A stretch of 21,050 bases of DNA from Lentisalinibacter sp964602525 (GTDB lineage Bacteria > Pseudomonadota > Gammaproteobacteria > Steroidobacterales > Woeseiaceae). Shown one piece after another: positions 13,668 through 21,050 of the stretch. The stretch is from assembly GCA_964602525.1 (NCBI GenBank), contig CAZRSA010000040.1, positions 1 to 21,050 on the forward strand, given 5' to 3'. The notes beneath the pieces were generated by a model. That model searched no databases. It had not been told where the DNA came from and worked only from the letters and a program-made list of their open reading frames with translations. How positions within the stretch are numbered: the stretch's first letter is position 1; each line of letters starts with the position of its first letter. The position numbers were made by a program, and so were the translations under genes.

Positions 13668-14357
13668 TTGACGGAACAGGCTGAAGCGGTCATCGAGTGC
13701 CGGGGGCTGAAGCGGAGCTTCCGCGAGGCGGGCGGTGAACTGACGGTGCTGGAAGGCGTCGATCTCACGGTTGCGGCCGCCGAGCGGGTGGCCATCGTCG
13801 GCGCCTCGGGATCGGGCAAGACCACGCTGCTGCAGCTGCTCGGCGGGCTGGATGCGCCGACTTCCGGCGAGGTCAGTATCTGCGGCAAGGCGATGCACCG
13901 GCTCGGCGACCGCGAGCGGGGTCGGCTGCGCAACGAGGCCATCGGCTTCGTCTATCAGTTCCACCACCTGCTACCGGAGTTCACGGCCCGGGAGAACGTC
14001 GCCATGCCTTTGCTGATCCGCCGCGTGGAGCGCGCGAGCGCAATGGAGTCCGCCCGGGAACTCCTGTCCCGGGTGGGGCTCGCCGAGCGCACGGACCACA
14101 AGCCGGGGGAGTTGTCCGGCGGCGAACGCCAGCGGGCGGCGGTGGCCCGGGCGCTCATCACCCGGCCGCGGGTGGTGCTCGCGGACGAGCCCACCGGCAA
14201 CCTGGACACCCATACCGGCGAGCAGGTGCTGAACCTGATGCTGGAGCTGAACCGGGAGTACGGCACGAGCCTGGTGATCGTGACCCATGATCTGCGCATT
14301 GCGACCCGGATGGACCGGCAGCTGGAGCTGAGGGATGGTCGTCTGGCGCCAGCCTAG
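13668..14357 (+). CDS. lolD: Lipoprotein-releasing ABC transporter ATPase LolD
   Basis: LolD is the cytoplasmic ATPase that powers LolCDE. The 229 residues contain Walker A GASGSGKT (45-52, K51), the Q-loop FVYQFHHLLPEFTARENVAMP (Q97), which is the LolD-type motif, the signature LSGGERQR (149-156), Walker B VVLADEPTG (E174) and the switch His in VTHD (H207). It starts with TTG at 13668. An in-frame stop at 13650-13652 rules out longer versions, and AAGGAAGAGGA just upstream is a strong ribosome-binding site. The order permease-permease-ATPase differs from the lolC-lolD-lolE order of E. coli. The stop codon overlaps the stop of the convergent DUF2062 gene in a shared CTAG. Confidence 0.95.
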   Translation: MTEQAEAVIECRGLKRSFREAGGELTVLEGVDLTVAAAERVAIVGASGSGKTTLLQLLGGLDAPTSGEVSICGKAMHRLGDRERGRLRNEAIGFVYQFHHLLPEFTARENVAMPLLIRRVERASAMESARELLSRVGLAERTDHKPGELSGGERQRAAVARALITRPRVVLADEPTGNLDTHTGEQVLNLMLELNREYGTSLVIVTHDLRIATRMDRQLELRDGRLAPA

Positions 14358-14902
14358 TCCCGCCCGCCTGCGGCCTCGCGACGGCCTGACTCGCGGGCGG
14401 CACGGCGCCGGCGTGCCCGCACGTAGCCGCTGACCGACACCCGCCAGATCAGGTTGAGGGAAAAGTAGCCGACGGCGGCGGTGGCGCTGCCGAGAATGAA
14501 GCAGCCGAGCAGGAAGGGCTGCCAGATGCCCACCATCTCCGACACCGATTCGGCGGGGATGTCTACGTTGGCCCGGGTCCTCATCTCCAGGATGGCCGCA
14601 CCGACCCGGTAAGCCGCGTAGTAGAAGGGGCCCATGGTCACCGGATTGGTGATCAGCGTAGCGAGGACGGCGACAGGGATGTTCACCCGCAGGGCCAGCG
14701 CGACCAGCGCCGCGATGATGCTGTGCCCCGGCACCGGTATCCAGGCGCAGAACAGCCCCACGCCGAATCCGGGCACGATGCTGCGCCGGCGTGTGCTCCA
14801 GATGCGCGGCTCGTGGAGGATGCGCTCGAAGGGGCGCATGTACCACTGCCGGGCCATGGCGTGGCGGTCGAACTTCAGGCGGCGGAAAAAACGTCTCGGC
14901 AT
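14354..14902 (-). CDS. DUF2062 domain membrane protein
   Basis: This 182-residue inner-membrane protein belongs to the DUF2062 family (PF09835), whose function is unknown. A basic N-terminus (MPRRFFRRLK) and an amphipathic region precede the first hydrophobic segment, about 41-56 (GFGVGLFCAWIPVPGH). A second runs about 60-82. The family motif ITNPVTMGPFYYAAYRVG (84-101) follows, then a third hydrophobic segment about 128-152, and a very basic Arg/Ala-rich C-terminus. The ATG at 14902 has AGGGA upstream. It is divergent from comEC (66-base gap) and convergent with lolD. The same gene next to comEC and lol genes is known in Pseudomonas. The neighbourhood suggests an envelope-related role, which is only inference. 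Confidence 0.9.
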   Translation of the reverse strand: MPRRFFRRLKFDRHAMARQWYMRPFERILHEPRIWSTRRRSIVPGFGVGLFCAWIPVPGHSIIAALVALALRVNIPVAVLATLITNPVTMGPFYYAAYRVGAAILEMRTRANVDIPAESVSEMVGIWQPFLLGCFILGSATAAVGYFSLNLIWRVSVSGYVRARRRRAARESGRREAAGGRD

Positions 14903-14968
14903 GGTCCCTGCGGGGCGCGGCGTCCGGCCGGCGACATCTTAACGGATCGGGGCGGGGGATTCCGGCGG

Positions 14969-17263
14969 ATGGTACGCAACGCGCTCGCCCTGCTCGCCGG
15001 CATGCTGCTGGCGACCCGGCTGCCCGCGTTGCCGCCGTTACCCCTGATCGGCGCAGCCCTCGCCCTGGGCGCCGCCGGAGCGGCGCTGCGTGCCGTGCGT
15101 CTGCCGGCGGTCGCCCTGGCCGGGGCCGCCTGGTTCGCGCTGCACGCGCACTGGCAGCTCGCCGACCGTCTGCCCGCGGCCGACGACCGCACGGAGACGA
15201 TCGGCGTATTCGTCATCGAGGACTTCCCCCGCCGGCGCGGGCGTGCGGTGACCTTCGTCGCCCGCAGCACCGACCCGTCGCTGCCGCAGCGCATCCGACT
15301 GAACTGGTACGAGCCGGCGGCGGTCCCGCGCATCGGCGAGCGGTGGCGGTTCACGGTGGTGCTGCGGGCGCCCAGGGGCCTGGTCAACCCGGGGGGATTC
15401 GACTACGAGCGCTGGCTGTTCACCCGCGGCATCGGCGCCACCGGCTACGTGCGCGGAGAGGGCCGGCGTCTGGACGGGCCCGGGCCGGGCAGGCTGGCCT
15501 GGTGGCGCTCGCGGCTCGAGAGCGGGCTCGCCGCCGTTCTGCCGGAGGGCCCGGGGCGCGGCGTGATGGTGGCGCTCGCCACCGGTAGCCGGCATCGGCT
15601 GGACGGGGCCGCCACGGAACTCTTCCAGGCCACCGGCACCTCGCATCTCATGGCCATCTCCGGCCTGCACGTGGGCCTCGTTGCCGGGCTGGTGTTCGCC
15701 CTGGCCGGGCGCATCCCGGGGTCCGGGAACCGGGACCGGGCCGCGCTGCTGGCGATGATTGCGGCCACGGCCTACGGTCTGCTGGCCGGGTTCGGCACCC
15801 CGGTACGCCGTGCGTTGCTGATGCTGGCCACCCTCTTGCTGGCGGGGCGCTGGCGCCGGCCGGTAGGGCCGGCGACCGGGCTGTCGCTCGCCCTGGTGGT
15901 TGTGCTGCTGTTGCAGCCCCTCGATTGTCTCACCCCCGGTTTCGCGCTCTCCTTCGGCGCGGTGGCGGCCATCCTGGCCATTGCCACGGGTGATGAGCAC
16001 GGCGGTGCAGGCACGGCCGCCGCCGGGCGTGTGCGGGCACTCGTCTCACTGCAATGGCGGCTGTGGCTGCTGCTGCTGCCGCTCACCTTCCTGTTCTTCG
16101 ACCGCATCGCCTGGGCGGCTATCCCCGCCAACCTGATCGCGATTCCGGCCTTCGGGTTGTTCATCGTGCCGGCGACGCTGGCGGGCGGCGTCGCGGCCGC
16201 CCTCGGCGGTCTGGCGGAGACGCCGGCGGCCTGGCTGCTCGGGGCGACCCATGCGGTGCTCGGATTCGTGCTGACGGCTCTCGAGTGGCTGGCCACTCTG
16301 CCGGGTGCCGGTTACCGGCCGCCGGGACACGGTCCGGTGGCGGCTGTGCTGACCCTGCTGGCCGCCACGGCGCTGCTGCTGCCCAGGCGCCTGCCCGGCC
16401 GCTGGCTGCCGGCGTGGTTGCTGCTCGCGCTGGCGCTCTGGCGGCCTCCCGCCGTGCCGGCAGGCTGTGTCCGGGCCGACGTGCTCGACGTCGGCCAGGG
16501 TCTCGGGGTGCTGGTCCGCACGGCCGGTCACGCCATGCTCTACGATGCCGGACCGGCCTATGCCAGCGGATCCGATGCCGGCGAGCGGGTCGTCGTGCCC
16601 GCCCTGCGGGCACTGGGCGTGCACGACCTCGACCTGCTGATGCTCAGTCATGCCGACAACGACCACGCCGGCGGGGGCGCCAGCGTGGCGGCCGCCGTGC
16701 CCGTGGCCCGCGTCGCCAGCGGCGAGCCGGGGGAACTCGCGACGCTCGCGGCGGAGGCGTGCAACCGCGGTGATGCCTGGACCTGGGACGGCATCGGCTT
16801 TCGCGTACTCTGGCCGCCGGCGGCCGGGGCCGACGGCAACGACAGCTCCTGCGTACTCGAGATCGCCGCCGGCGGACGCCGACTGCTGCTGCCGGGCGAC
16901 ATCGAGCGCGAGAGTGAACGCCGGCTGCTGGCGGCCGGCGGGTTGCGGCCGGCCGACGTCGTGCTGATGCCCCACCACGGCAGCGCCACCTCGTCGAGCG
17001 CAGGCCTGGTGGAGGCGCTGTCGCCCCGGCTTGCCATCGCCACTGCGGCCTGGCGCAACCGCTGGGGTTTCCCCAGGCCGGAGGTGGTCGGGCGCTGGCG
17101 CGGCGCCGGTGCCCGGGTGCTGGGCACCGGTGAGTACGGCGCGCTTGCGATTACCCTGTGCGCCGACGAGCGCGGCGTGCGGGTACGCGCGCTCAGGGAG
17201 ACGCGGCGACGCCTCTGGTCGCCGCCGCCGGCCTCCGCGGCTTCTGGTACCGGCAGTTCCTAG
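14969..17263 (+). CDS. comEC: DNA internalization competence protein ComEC/Rec2
   Basis: ComEC forms the inner-membrane channel for single-stranded DNA in natural transformation. The 764 residues (754 in E. coli YcaI) comprise N-terminal membrane segments with an OB-fold domain (about 1-170), the competence transmembrane domain beginning near GTSHLMAISGLHVGL (S225-), and a C-terminal metallo-beta-lactamase-like domain. That last domain has DVLDVGQG (505-512), H561-x-D563-x-D565-H566, LLPGDIE and MPHHGS, and may degrade the non-transported strand. The ATG at 14969 is preceded by a G-rich but unremarkable leader; the open extension upstream reads through the DUF2062 gene in antisense. The presence of comEC alone does not show competence, because the pilus and dprA genes are outside the window. 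Confidence 0.94.
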   Translation: MVRNALALLAGMLLATRLPALPPLPLIGAALALGAAGAALRAVRLPAVALAGAAWFALHAHWQLADRLPAADDRTETIGVFVIEDFPRRRGRAVTFVARSTDPSLPQRIRLNWYEPAAVPRIGERWRFTVVLRAPRGLVNPGGFDYERWLFTRGIGATGYVRGEGRRLDGPGPGRLAWWRSRLESGLAAVLPEGPGRGVMVALATGSRHRLDGAATELFQATGTSHLMAISGLHVGLVAGLVFALAGRIPGSGNRDRAALLAMIAATAYGLLAGFGTPVRRALLMLATLLLAGRWRRPVGPATGLSLALVVVLLLQPLDCLTPGFALSFGAVAAILAIATGDEHGGAGTAAAGRVRALVSLQWRLWLLLLPLTFLFFDRIAWAAIPANLIAIPAFGLFIVPATLAGGVAAALGGLAETPAAWLLGATHAVLGFVLTALEWLATLPGAGYRPPGHGPVAAVLTLLAATALLLPRRLPGRWLPAWLLLALALWRPPAVPAGCVRADVLDVGQGLGVLVRTAGHAMLYDAGPAYASGSDAGERVVVPALRALGVHDLDLLMLSHADNDHAGGGASVAAAVPVARVASGEPGELATLAAEACNRGDAWTWDGIGFRVLWPPAAGADGNDSSCVLEIAAGGRRLLLPGDIERESERRLLAAGGLRPADVVLMPHHGSATSSSAGLVEALSPRLAIATAAWRNRWGFPRPEVVGRWRGAGARVLGTGEYGALAITLCADERGVRVRALRETRRRLWSPPPASAASGTGSS

Positions 17264-17267
17264 CAGG

Positions 17268-17273
17268 TATATT
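17268..17273 (+). promoter_or_regulatory. Possible -10 element before exbB
   Basis: TATATT at 17268-17273 sits in the only AT-rich patch of the 36-base gap between comEC and exbB, followed by a T-rich run. No convincing -35 is present. It could give exbB-exbD-msbA-lpxK a promoter independent of comEC. No stem precedes the T-run, so it does not look like a terminator. Confidence 0.3.
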
Positions 17274-17299
17274 TTTGTTTTCTGGCGCAGCCTGGGACT

Positions 17300-17926
17300 A
17301 TGGTCGAAATCGTTAAAGCCGGCGGCTGGCTGATGCTGCCCATTATCCTGTGCGCGGTTCTCGCCATGGGTATCATGCTGGAGCGTTTCTGGTCCCTGAA
17401 ACAGGAGCGGGTGATCCCGCAGGATCTCACCGCCCGTGTCTGGGGCTGGATCAAGAAGAACGAACTCACCCAGAGCCACATCCAGTCGCTGCACCAGGGT
17501 TCGCCGCTGGGCCAGATCCTGGCCGCCGGGCTGGTCAACCGGAACCGGGACCGCGTGGTGATGAAGGAGAGCGTCGAGGACACGGGCCGCCATGTGGTGC
17601 ACGAACTCGAGCGTTACCTGGACACCCTCGGCACGATTGCGGCCATCTCGCCGCTGCTGGGGCTGCTCGGCACGGTGCTCGGCATGGTGGAGGTGTTCAC
17701 GGCCATCACCACCCAGGGCGTCGGCGATCCCGGCGCGCTTGCCGGCGGCATCTCCGAGGCCCTGATCACGACGGCCGCCGGCCTGACCGTGGCCATCCCC
17801 TCGCTGATCGGCTACCGCTACTTCCGCAGCCGGGTGGATGCGCTGGTGGTACAGATGGAGAAAGAGGCGCTGAAACTGGTCGAGGCCGTGCAGCGCCGGC
17901 GCGACGCGAGCTACCGTAATCCATGA
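17300..17926 (+). CDS. exbB: MotA/TolQ/ExbB family proton channel protein
   Basis: This is an inner-membrane subunit of a proton-motive-force energiser, 208 residues long. The first membrane segment is about 9-27 (GWLMLPIILCAVLAMGIML). A cytoplasmic loop follows, then the paired helices at about 111-135, with the conserved PLLGLLGTVLGMVEVF (118-133), and at 155-178 (LITTAAGLTVAIPSLIGYRYF). These conserved helices place it with ExbB/TolQ. Its ATG at 17300 follows a weak ribosome-binding site. The stop overlaps the exbD start (ATGA, 17923-17926). It is ExbB-like rather than TolQ, judging from the ExbD partner and the lack of tolR/tolA/tolB nearby. The cargo or receptor it energises is unknown. 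Confidence 0.9.
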   Translation: MVEIVKAGGWLMLPIILCAVLAMGIMLERFWSLKQERVIPQDLTARVWGWIKKNELTQSHIQSLHQGSPLGQILAAGLVNRNRDRVVMKESVEDTGRHVVHELERYLDTLGTIAAISPLLGLLGTVLGMVEVFTAITTQGVGDPGALAGGISEALITTAAGLTVAIPSLIGYRYFRSRVDALVVQMEKEALKLVEAVQRRRDASYRNP

Positions 17927-18339
17927 ATCTGAACACCCGGGCAAGGGAGGAGCCGGAGGTCAACCTGACGTCGCTGATCGACGTCGTGTTTCTCCTGCTG
18001 ATCTTCTTCATGGTCTCCACCAGCTTCGTGAAGGAGTCGCGGCTCACGATCACGCTGCCCGAGGCCGAGAGCGAAGCGCCGGCGGCGGAGGCCGAACGCC
18101 TCGAAGTTGCCGTCACCGCGGCCGGCACGCTGCTGGTCAACGGGCGCGAGCTGGTGAACAACAGCCCGGGCACTCTGCGCCGGGCGCTGCTGGAGGTATC
18201 GGGCGGCGACACCGCGCTGCCCGTGACCATCGTCGCGGACGCCGACGCCCGCCACCAGTCCGTGGTGACCGTCATGGACGTGGCCGGTCGCATGGGCTTC
18301 GTGAAGATCGACATCGCCACCGTCGCCGGCGAGGACTGA
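17923..18339 (+). CDS. exbD: Biopolymer transport protein ExbD/TolR family
   Basis: This is a 138-residue partner of the preceding channel protein. A short cytoplasmic N-terminus rich in charge precedes one membrane helix (about 18-34) in which D20 (SLIDVVFLLLIFFMV) is the conserved proton-carrying aspartate of ExbD/TolR. The periplasmic domain (about 40-135) contains LVNGRELV and VTIVADADARHQSVVTVMD, which match the ExbD fold. It overlaps exbB by 4 bases and is followed by msbA after 11 bases, so the four genes exbB-exbD-msbA-lpxK look like one transcription unit. No tonB is present in the window. Confidence 0.92.
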   Translation: MNLNTRAREEPEVNLTSLIDVVFLLLIFFMVSTSFVKESRLTITLPEAESEAPAAEAERLEVAVTAAGTLLVNGRELVNNSPGTLRRALLEVSGGDTALPVTIVADADARHQSVVTVMDVAGRMGFVKIDIATVAGED

Positions 18340-18350
18340 CGGAGCAGGGC

Positions 18351-20111
18351 ATGGCCATCGTCCCCGTCGACTCCCACGGCCTCTCGGTCTATCGGCGCCT
18401 GCTCGGCTACACCGCCGAACACCGGCTCGTGCTGATACTCGCGGGCATCGCGATGGCGTTGTCGGCGCTGGTGGAGGCGGGCATCGCGATGCTGATGGAG
18501 CCGCTTATGGACGAGACGCTGCTCGCACGCAACGAGAGCGTCGCCGCCTGGATGCCGGCCGCCTTCGTCGCCGCCTTCGCCGTGCGCGGGCTTGCGGGCT
18601 TCGGCTCCGAGTACGGGCTCGGCTGGATCGGGCGGCGCATCATCACGAAGCTGCGAGGCGAGACCTTCGACAAGTACCTGGTGCTGCCGGCCGCGTTCTT
18701 CGATACACGCTCCTCCGGGCCGCTGCTGTCGAAGATGACCTACAACATCGAGATGGTGGCCGAGTCCGCCACCAACGTGGTGACGGTACTCATCCGCGAC
18801 ACGCTGAAGATCATCTCCCTGCTGGCGGTCATGATCTACCAGAGTCTGATGCTCACCGCCTTCGTGGCCCTGGTGGTGCCGCTGATCGCGGTGCTGATCG
18901 GCTATCTCAGCAAGGTCTTCCGCCGCTACTCCCAGCGCATCCAGAACTCGGTCGGCGACGTCACCAAGGTGACCGAGGAGGCGGTGCAGGGCCACCGGGT
19001 GGTGAAGGTGTTCAACGGCCAGGACTACGAGCGCCGGCGGTTCGGCGACGCCAACGAGAACAACCGGCGGCTGAACATGAAGCTGGTCGCCGCGAAGGCC
19101 GGCGGTATCGCGGTCACCCAGATGCTGTTCGCCGTCGGCGTGGCGGGCGTCGTGTACGTGGCCGGCGTCCAGTCGTTCGAGGGCGAGCTGACGCCGGGCA
19201 CCTTTACGGCGTTCATGACGGCGATGGTGTTCCTGCTCGACCCGCTGCGCCGGCTCACCAACATGAATGCGCCGCTGCAGCGGGGCATCGCCGCGGCCGA
19301 CAGCGTCTTCGAGGTGCTGGACATGGAGGCGGAGCAGGACACCGGCACCCGGGAGGTGGAGCGGGTGACCGGCAAGGTGGAGTTCCGCGACGTGAGTTTC
19401 GCCTACGCCGAGGAGAAGGGCGTGGTGCTGAGGGACGTCAACCTCCTGGTCGAGCCTGGCCGCACCGTCGCCATCGTGGGCCGCTCGGGCAGCGGCAAGT
19501 CCACGCTGGTGAGTCTGCTGCCCCGCTTCTACGAGGCCGACTCGGGCGAGATCCTGCTCGACGACTGCCCCGTGCGCGACTACACGCTGGCGAGCCTGCG
19601 TGCCCAGATCAGCCTGGTGAGCCAGGACGTCGTCCTGTTCAACGACACCATCGCCAACAACCTCGCCTACGGGTCGGCCGGACGGGTAGGCCGGGACGAC
19701 ATCGAGCGGGCGGCCGAGCATGCCTACGTCATGGAGTTCGTGCGCGAGCTGCCGCTCGGGCTCGAGACGGTGGTGGGCGATCGGGGCGTGCTGCTCTCCG
19801 GCGGCCAGCGCCAGCGGATCGCGATCGCCCGCGCGCTGCTGAAGAATGCGCCGGTGCTGATCCTGGACGAGGCCACGTCGGCGCTGGACAGCGAATCCGA
19901 GCGGCGCATCCAGCGCGCCCTGGCCGAGCTGATGGAGAACCGCACGACGCTGGTCATCGCCCATCGGCTGTCCACCATCGAGAAGGCCGACCTCATCGTG
20001 GTGATGGAAGCCGGCCGGGTGGTGGAGACGGGCAGCCACGACGAGCTGCTGCGTCGCGACGGCGCCTATGCCATGCTCCACCGCATGCAGTTCAGCGAAA
20101 ACCAGGGCTGA
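18351..20111 (+). CDS. msbA: Lipid A export ATP-binding/permease protein MsbA
   Basis: MsbA is a homodimeric half-transporter that flips core-lipid A across the inner membrane. The 586 residues carry six membrane helices within the first ~320. The nucleotide-binding domain has Walker A GRSGSGKST (377-385, K383), Q-loop SLVSQDVVLFNDTI, signature LSGGQRQR (482-489), Walker B LILDEATSALD (D506, catalytic E507) and switch H538. The ATG at 18351 follows GGAGCAGG. lpxK begins 2 bases after the stop, the classic msbA-lpxK pairing that separates it from other multidrug half-transporters of the same family. Confidence 0.95.
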   Translation: MAIVPVDSHGLSVYRRLLGYTAEHRLVLILAGIAMALSALVEAGIAMLMEPLMDETLLARNESVAAWMPAAFVAAFAVRGLAGFGSEYGLGWIGRRIITKLRGETFDKYLVLPAAFFDTRSSGPLLSKMTYNIEMVAESATNVVTVLIRDTLKIISLLAVMIYQSLMLTAFVALVVPLIAVLIGYLSKVFRRYSQRIQNSVGDVTKVTEEAVQGHRVVKVFNGQDYERRRFGDANENNRRLNMKLVAAKAGGIAVTQMLFAVGVAGVVYVAGVQSFEGELTPGTFTAFMTAMVFLLDPLRRLTNMNAPLQRGIAAADSVFEVLDMEAEQDTGTREVERVTGKVEFRDVSFAYAEEKGVVLRDVNLLVEPGRTVAIVGRSGSGKSTLVSLLPRFYEADSGEILLDDCPVRDYTLASLRAQISLVSQDVVLFNDTIANNLAYGSAGRVGRDDIERAAEHAYVMEFVRELPLGLETVVGDRGVLLSGGQRQRIAIARALLKNAPVLILDEATSALDSESERRIQRALAELMENRTTLVIAHRLSTIEKADLIVVMEAGRVVETGSHDELLRRDGAYAMLHRMQFSENQG

Positions 20112-20113
20112 GA

Positions 20114-21050
20114 ATGCGCCACTGGCTGGAAGCCGTCTGGTACGGGGAAGGCACGGGCGGCGACCTGCTGCGGCCGCTGGGTGCGCTGTTCGCCGCACTG
20201 GTCGGGCTGCGCCGGCGGCTGTTCGAGGCGGGCGTGCTCCCCCGCCGCGACGTGGGTGCGCCCGTGATCGTGGTCGGCAACATCAACGTGGGCGGCACCG
20301 GCAAGACGCCGCTGACCCTGTGGCTGGCGCGCCGGCTGGCCGAACGCGGCCGCCGGCCGGGCATCGTCAGCCGCGGCTATGGCGGCGACCCGGGGCCGCG
20401 GCCGCTGCGGGTGGAGGCCGGCTCGGATCCGGGCCGCGTCGGGGACGAGGCGCTGATCTTCGCGCGCCATGCGGGTTGCCCGGTGTACGTGCATCCGGAC
20501 CGGGTAGCGGCCGCCAGGGCCGCCGTGGCTGCCGGCGCCGACGTCGTCCTCTCCGACGACGGTCTGCAGCATTACCGGCTGGCCCGGGACGTGGAGATTG
20601 CCGTCATCGACTTCGACCGCGGACTGGGCAATCGCCGCTGCCTGCCGGCCGGTCCGCTGCGCGAGCCGCCCGAACGGCTCGACACCGTCGACCAGGTATT
20701 CAGCCAGGGACTCACCGGCATCGACCACGCCATCGGTTTCACGCTGCGTCCGGAGGGCGCCGTGAACCTGGCCGACGGTTCCCGGCGGGAGCTGGGCGAC
20801 TTCGCCGGCCAGGCCGTTTATGCCATCGCCGGCATTGGTAATCCCGCGCGGTTCTTCCGCATGCTGCGCGATGCCGGCCTGAAGGTGATCGACCACCCGC
20901 TCACCGATCACGCCGAGCCGTCGAAAGAGGAGCTGGACCCCCCGGACACCCTGCCGGTGTTCATGACCGAGAAGGATGCCGTAAAGGTGGCCGATCGGGC
21001 CGGCCGGCGCCACTGGTACGTGCCGGTGAGCGTCGAGATCGACGCGGCGA
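20114..21050 (+). CDS. lpxK: Tetraacyldisaccharide 4'-kinase LpxK (3' end cut by window edge)
   Basis: LpxK phosphorylates the 4' position of the tetra-acyl disaccharide 1-phosphate to make lipid IVA, at the inner membrane. Reading from ATG 20114 gives 312 residues without a stop before the window ends. E. coli LpxK has 328, so only about 15-25 residues are missing. An N-terminal amphipathic/hydrophobic helix (LLRPLGALFAALVGL) is followed by the diagnostic P-loop VGNINVGGTGKTPL (54-67, K64), VSRGYGG (85-91), SDDGLQHYRLARDVEIAVID (147-166), LPAGPLRE, the TDHA segment (264-267) and MTEKDAVK. AGGG lies at a suitable distance before the start, inside the end of msbA. Confidence 0.95.
   Translation, partial: MRHWLEAVWYGEGTGGDLLRPLGALFAALVGLRRRLFEAGVLPRRDVGAPVIVVGNINVGGTGKTPLTLWLARRLAERGRRPGIVSRGYGGDPGPRPLRVEAGSDPGRVGDEALIFARHAGCPVYVHPDRVAAARAAVAAGADVVLSDDGLQHYRLARDVEIAVIDFDRGLGNRRCLPAGPLREPPERLDTVDQVFSQGLTGIDHAIGFTLRPEGAVNLADGSRRELGDFAGQAVYAIAGIGNPARFFRMLRDAGLKVIDHPLTDHAEPSKEELDPPDTLPVFMTEKDAVKVADRAGRRHWYVPVSVEIDAA

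Noticed and set aside
14360..14400. An 8-bp inverted repeat (14360-14367 with 14393-14400) after the lolD stop, considered as a terminator
   Set aside because: The loop is 25 bases, no U-tract follows on either strand, and it lies in the Arg-rich coding end of the DUF2062 gene.
17268..17281. T-rich run after comEC considered as an intrinsic terminator
   Set aside because: No stable stem precedes the T-run; it fits better as an AT-rich promoter element.
17766..20198. An 810-codon open frame antisense to exbB, exbD and msbA
   Set aside because: It is His/Gln/Arg-rich with no family motifs, a typical shadow of the msbA reading frame.
1..21050. Search for CRISPR repeats, insertion sequences, toxin-antitoxin pairs, tRNA genes and attachment sites
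   Set aside because: No regularly spaced repeats, transposase or integrase motifs, small paired genes or cloverleaf sequences were seen. All intergenic gaps are short and explained.

Overview
This is a compact, very GC-rich (by eye near 70%) stretch of bacterial chromosome made almost entirely of housekeeping genes. The combination nagZ-hpt-methylthioinosine phosphorylase, mfd next to csiV, lolC/E/D, and comEC-exbB-exbD-msbA-lpxK points to a Gammaproteobacterium. The GC content and synteny resemble Chromatiales/Ectothiorhodospiraceae, Xanthomonadales or Pseudomonas-type lineages, but I cannot place the family from sequence alone. I see no rRNA, tRNA, CRISPR array, insertion sequence, prophage or attachment site. 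No gene-free stretch exceeds about 130 bases.

Layout. Positions 1-5323 (+ strand) carry the 3' part of a PolB-type 3'-5' exonuclease gene cut by the window edge, then rlmD, nagZ, a hypoxanthine phosphoribosyltransferase gene, S-methyl-5'-thioinosine phosphorylase, and a PAS plus degenerate GGDEF protein. From nagZ onward these overlap or nearly abut, so they probably form one operon combining cell-wall recycling with purine/methylthio salvage. Positions 5328-10200 (- strand) carry a small secreted protein gene with a BamE-like look, a tandem terminator, then mfd and csiV, which converge on the PAS/GGDEF gene. A 105-bp divergent promoter region separates the small gene from sfsA.

Positions 10306-14357 (+) hold sfsA and the lipoprotein-release ABC transporter genes in the order permease-permease-ATPase (lolC-lolE-lolD). 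A DUF2062 membrane protein gene (14354-14902, -) converges on lolD and shares a CTAG stop with it. Positions 14969-21050 (+) hold comEC, exbB, exbD, msbA and lpxK, the last cut by the right edge. This block combines DNA uptake, a proton-driven energiser pair, and lipid A flipping and 4'-phosphorylation.

The genes converge on envelope biology: muropeptide recycling (NagZ), a PBP1A-associated factor (CsiV), lipoprotein export (Lol) and lipid A (MsbA, LpxK). I found no clearly new defence or mobile system. The items most worth a second look are the degenerate GGDEF protein that keeps an RxxD inhibitory-site motif, the tandem hairpin/U-tract structure pressed against the mfd start codon, the apparently leaderless lolC transcript, and the TonB-less ExbBD pair linked to msbA-lpxK.
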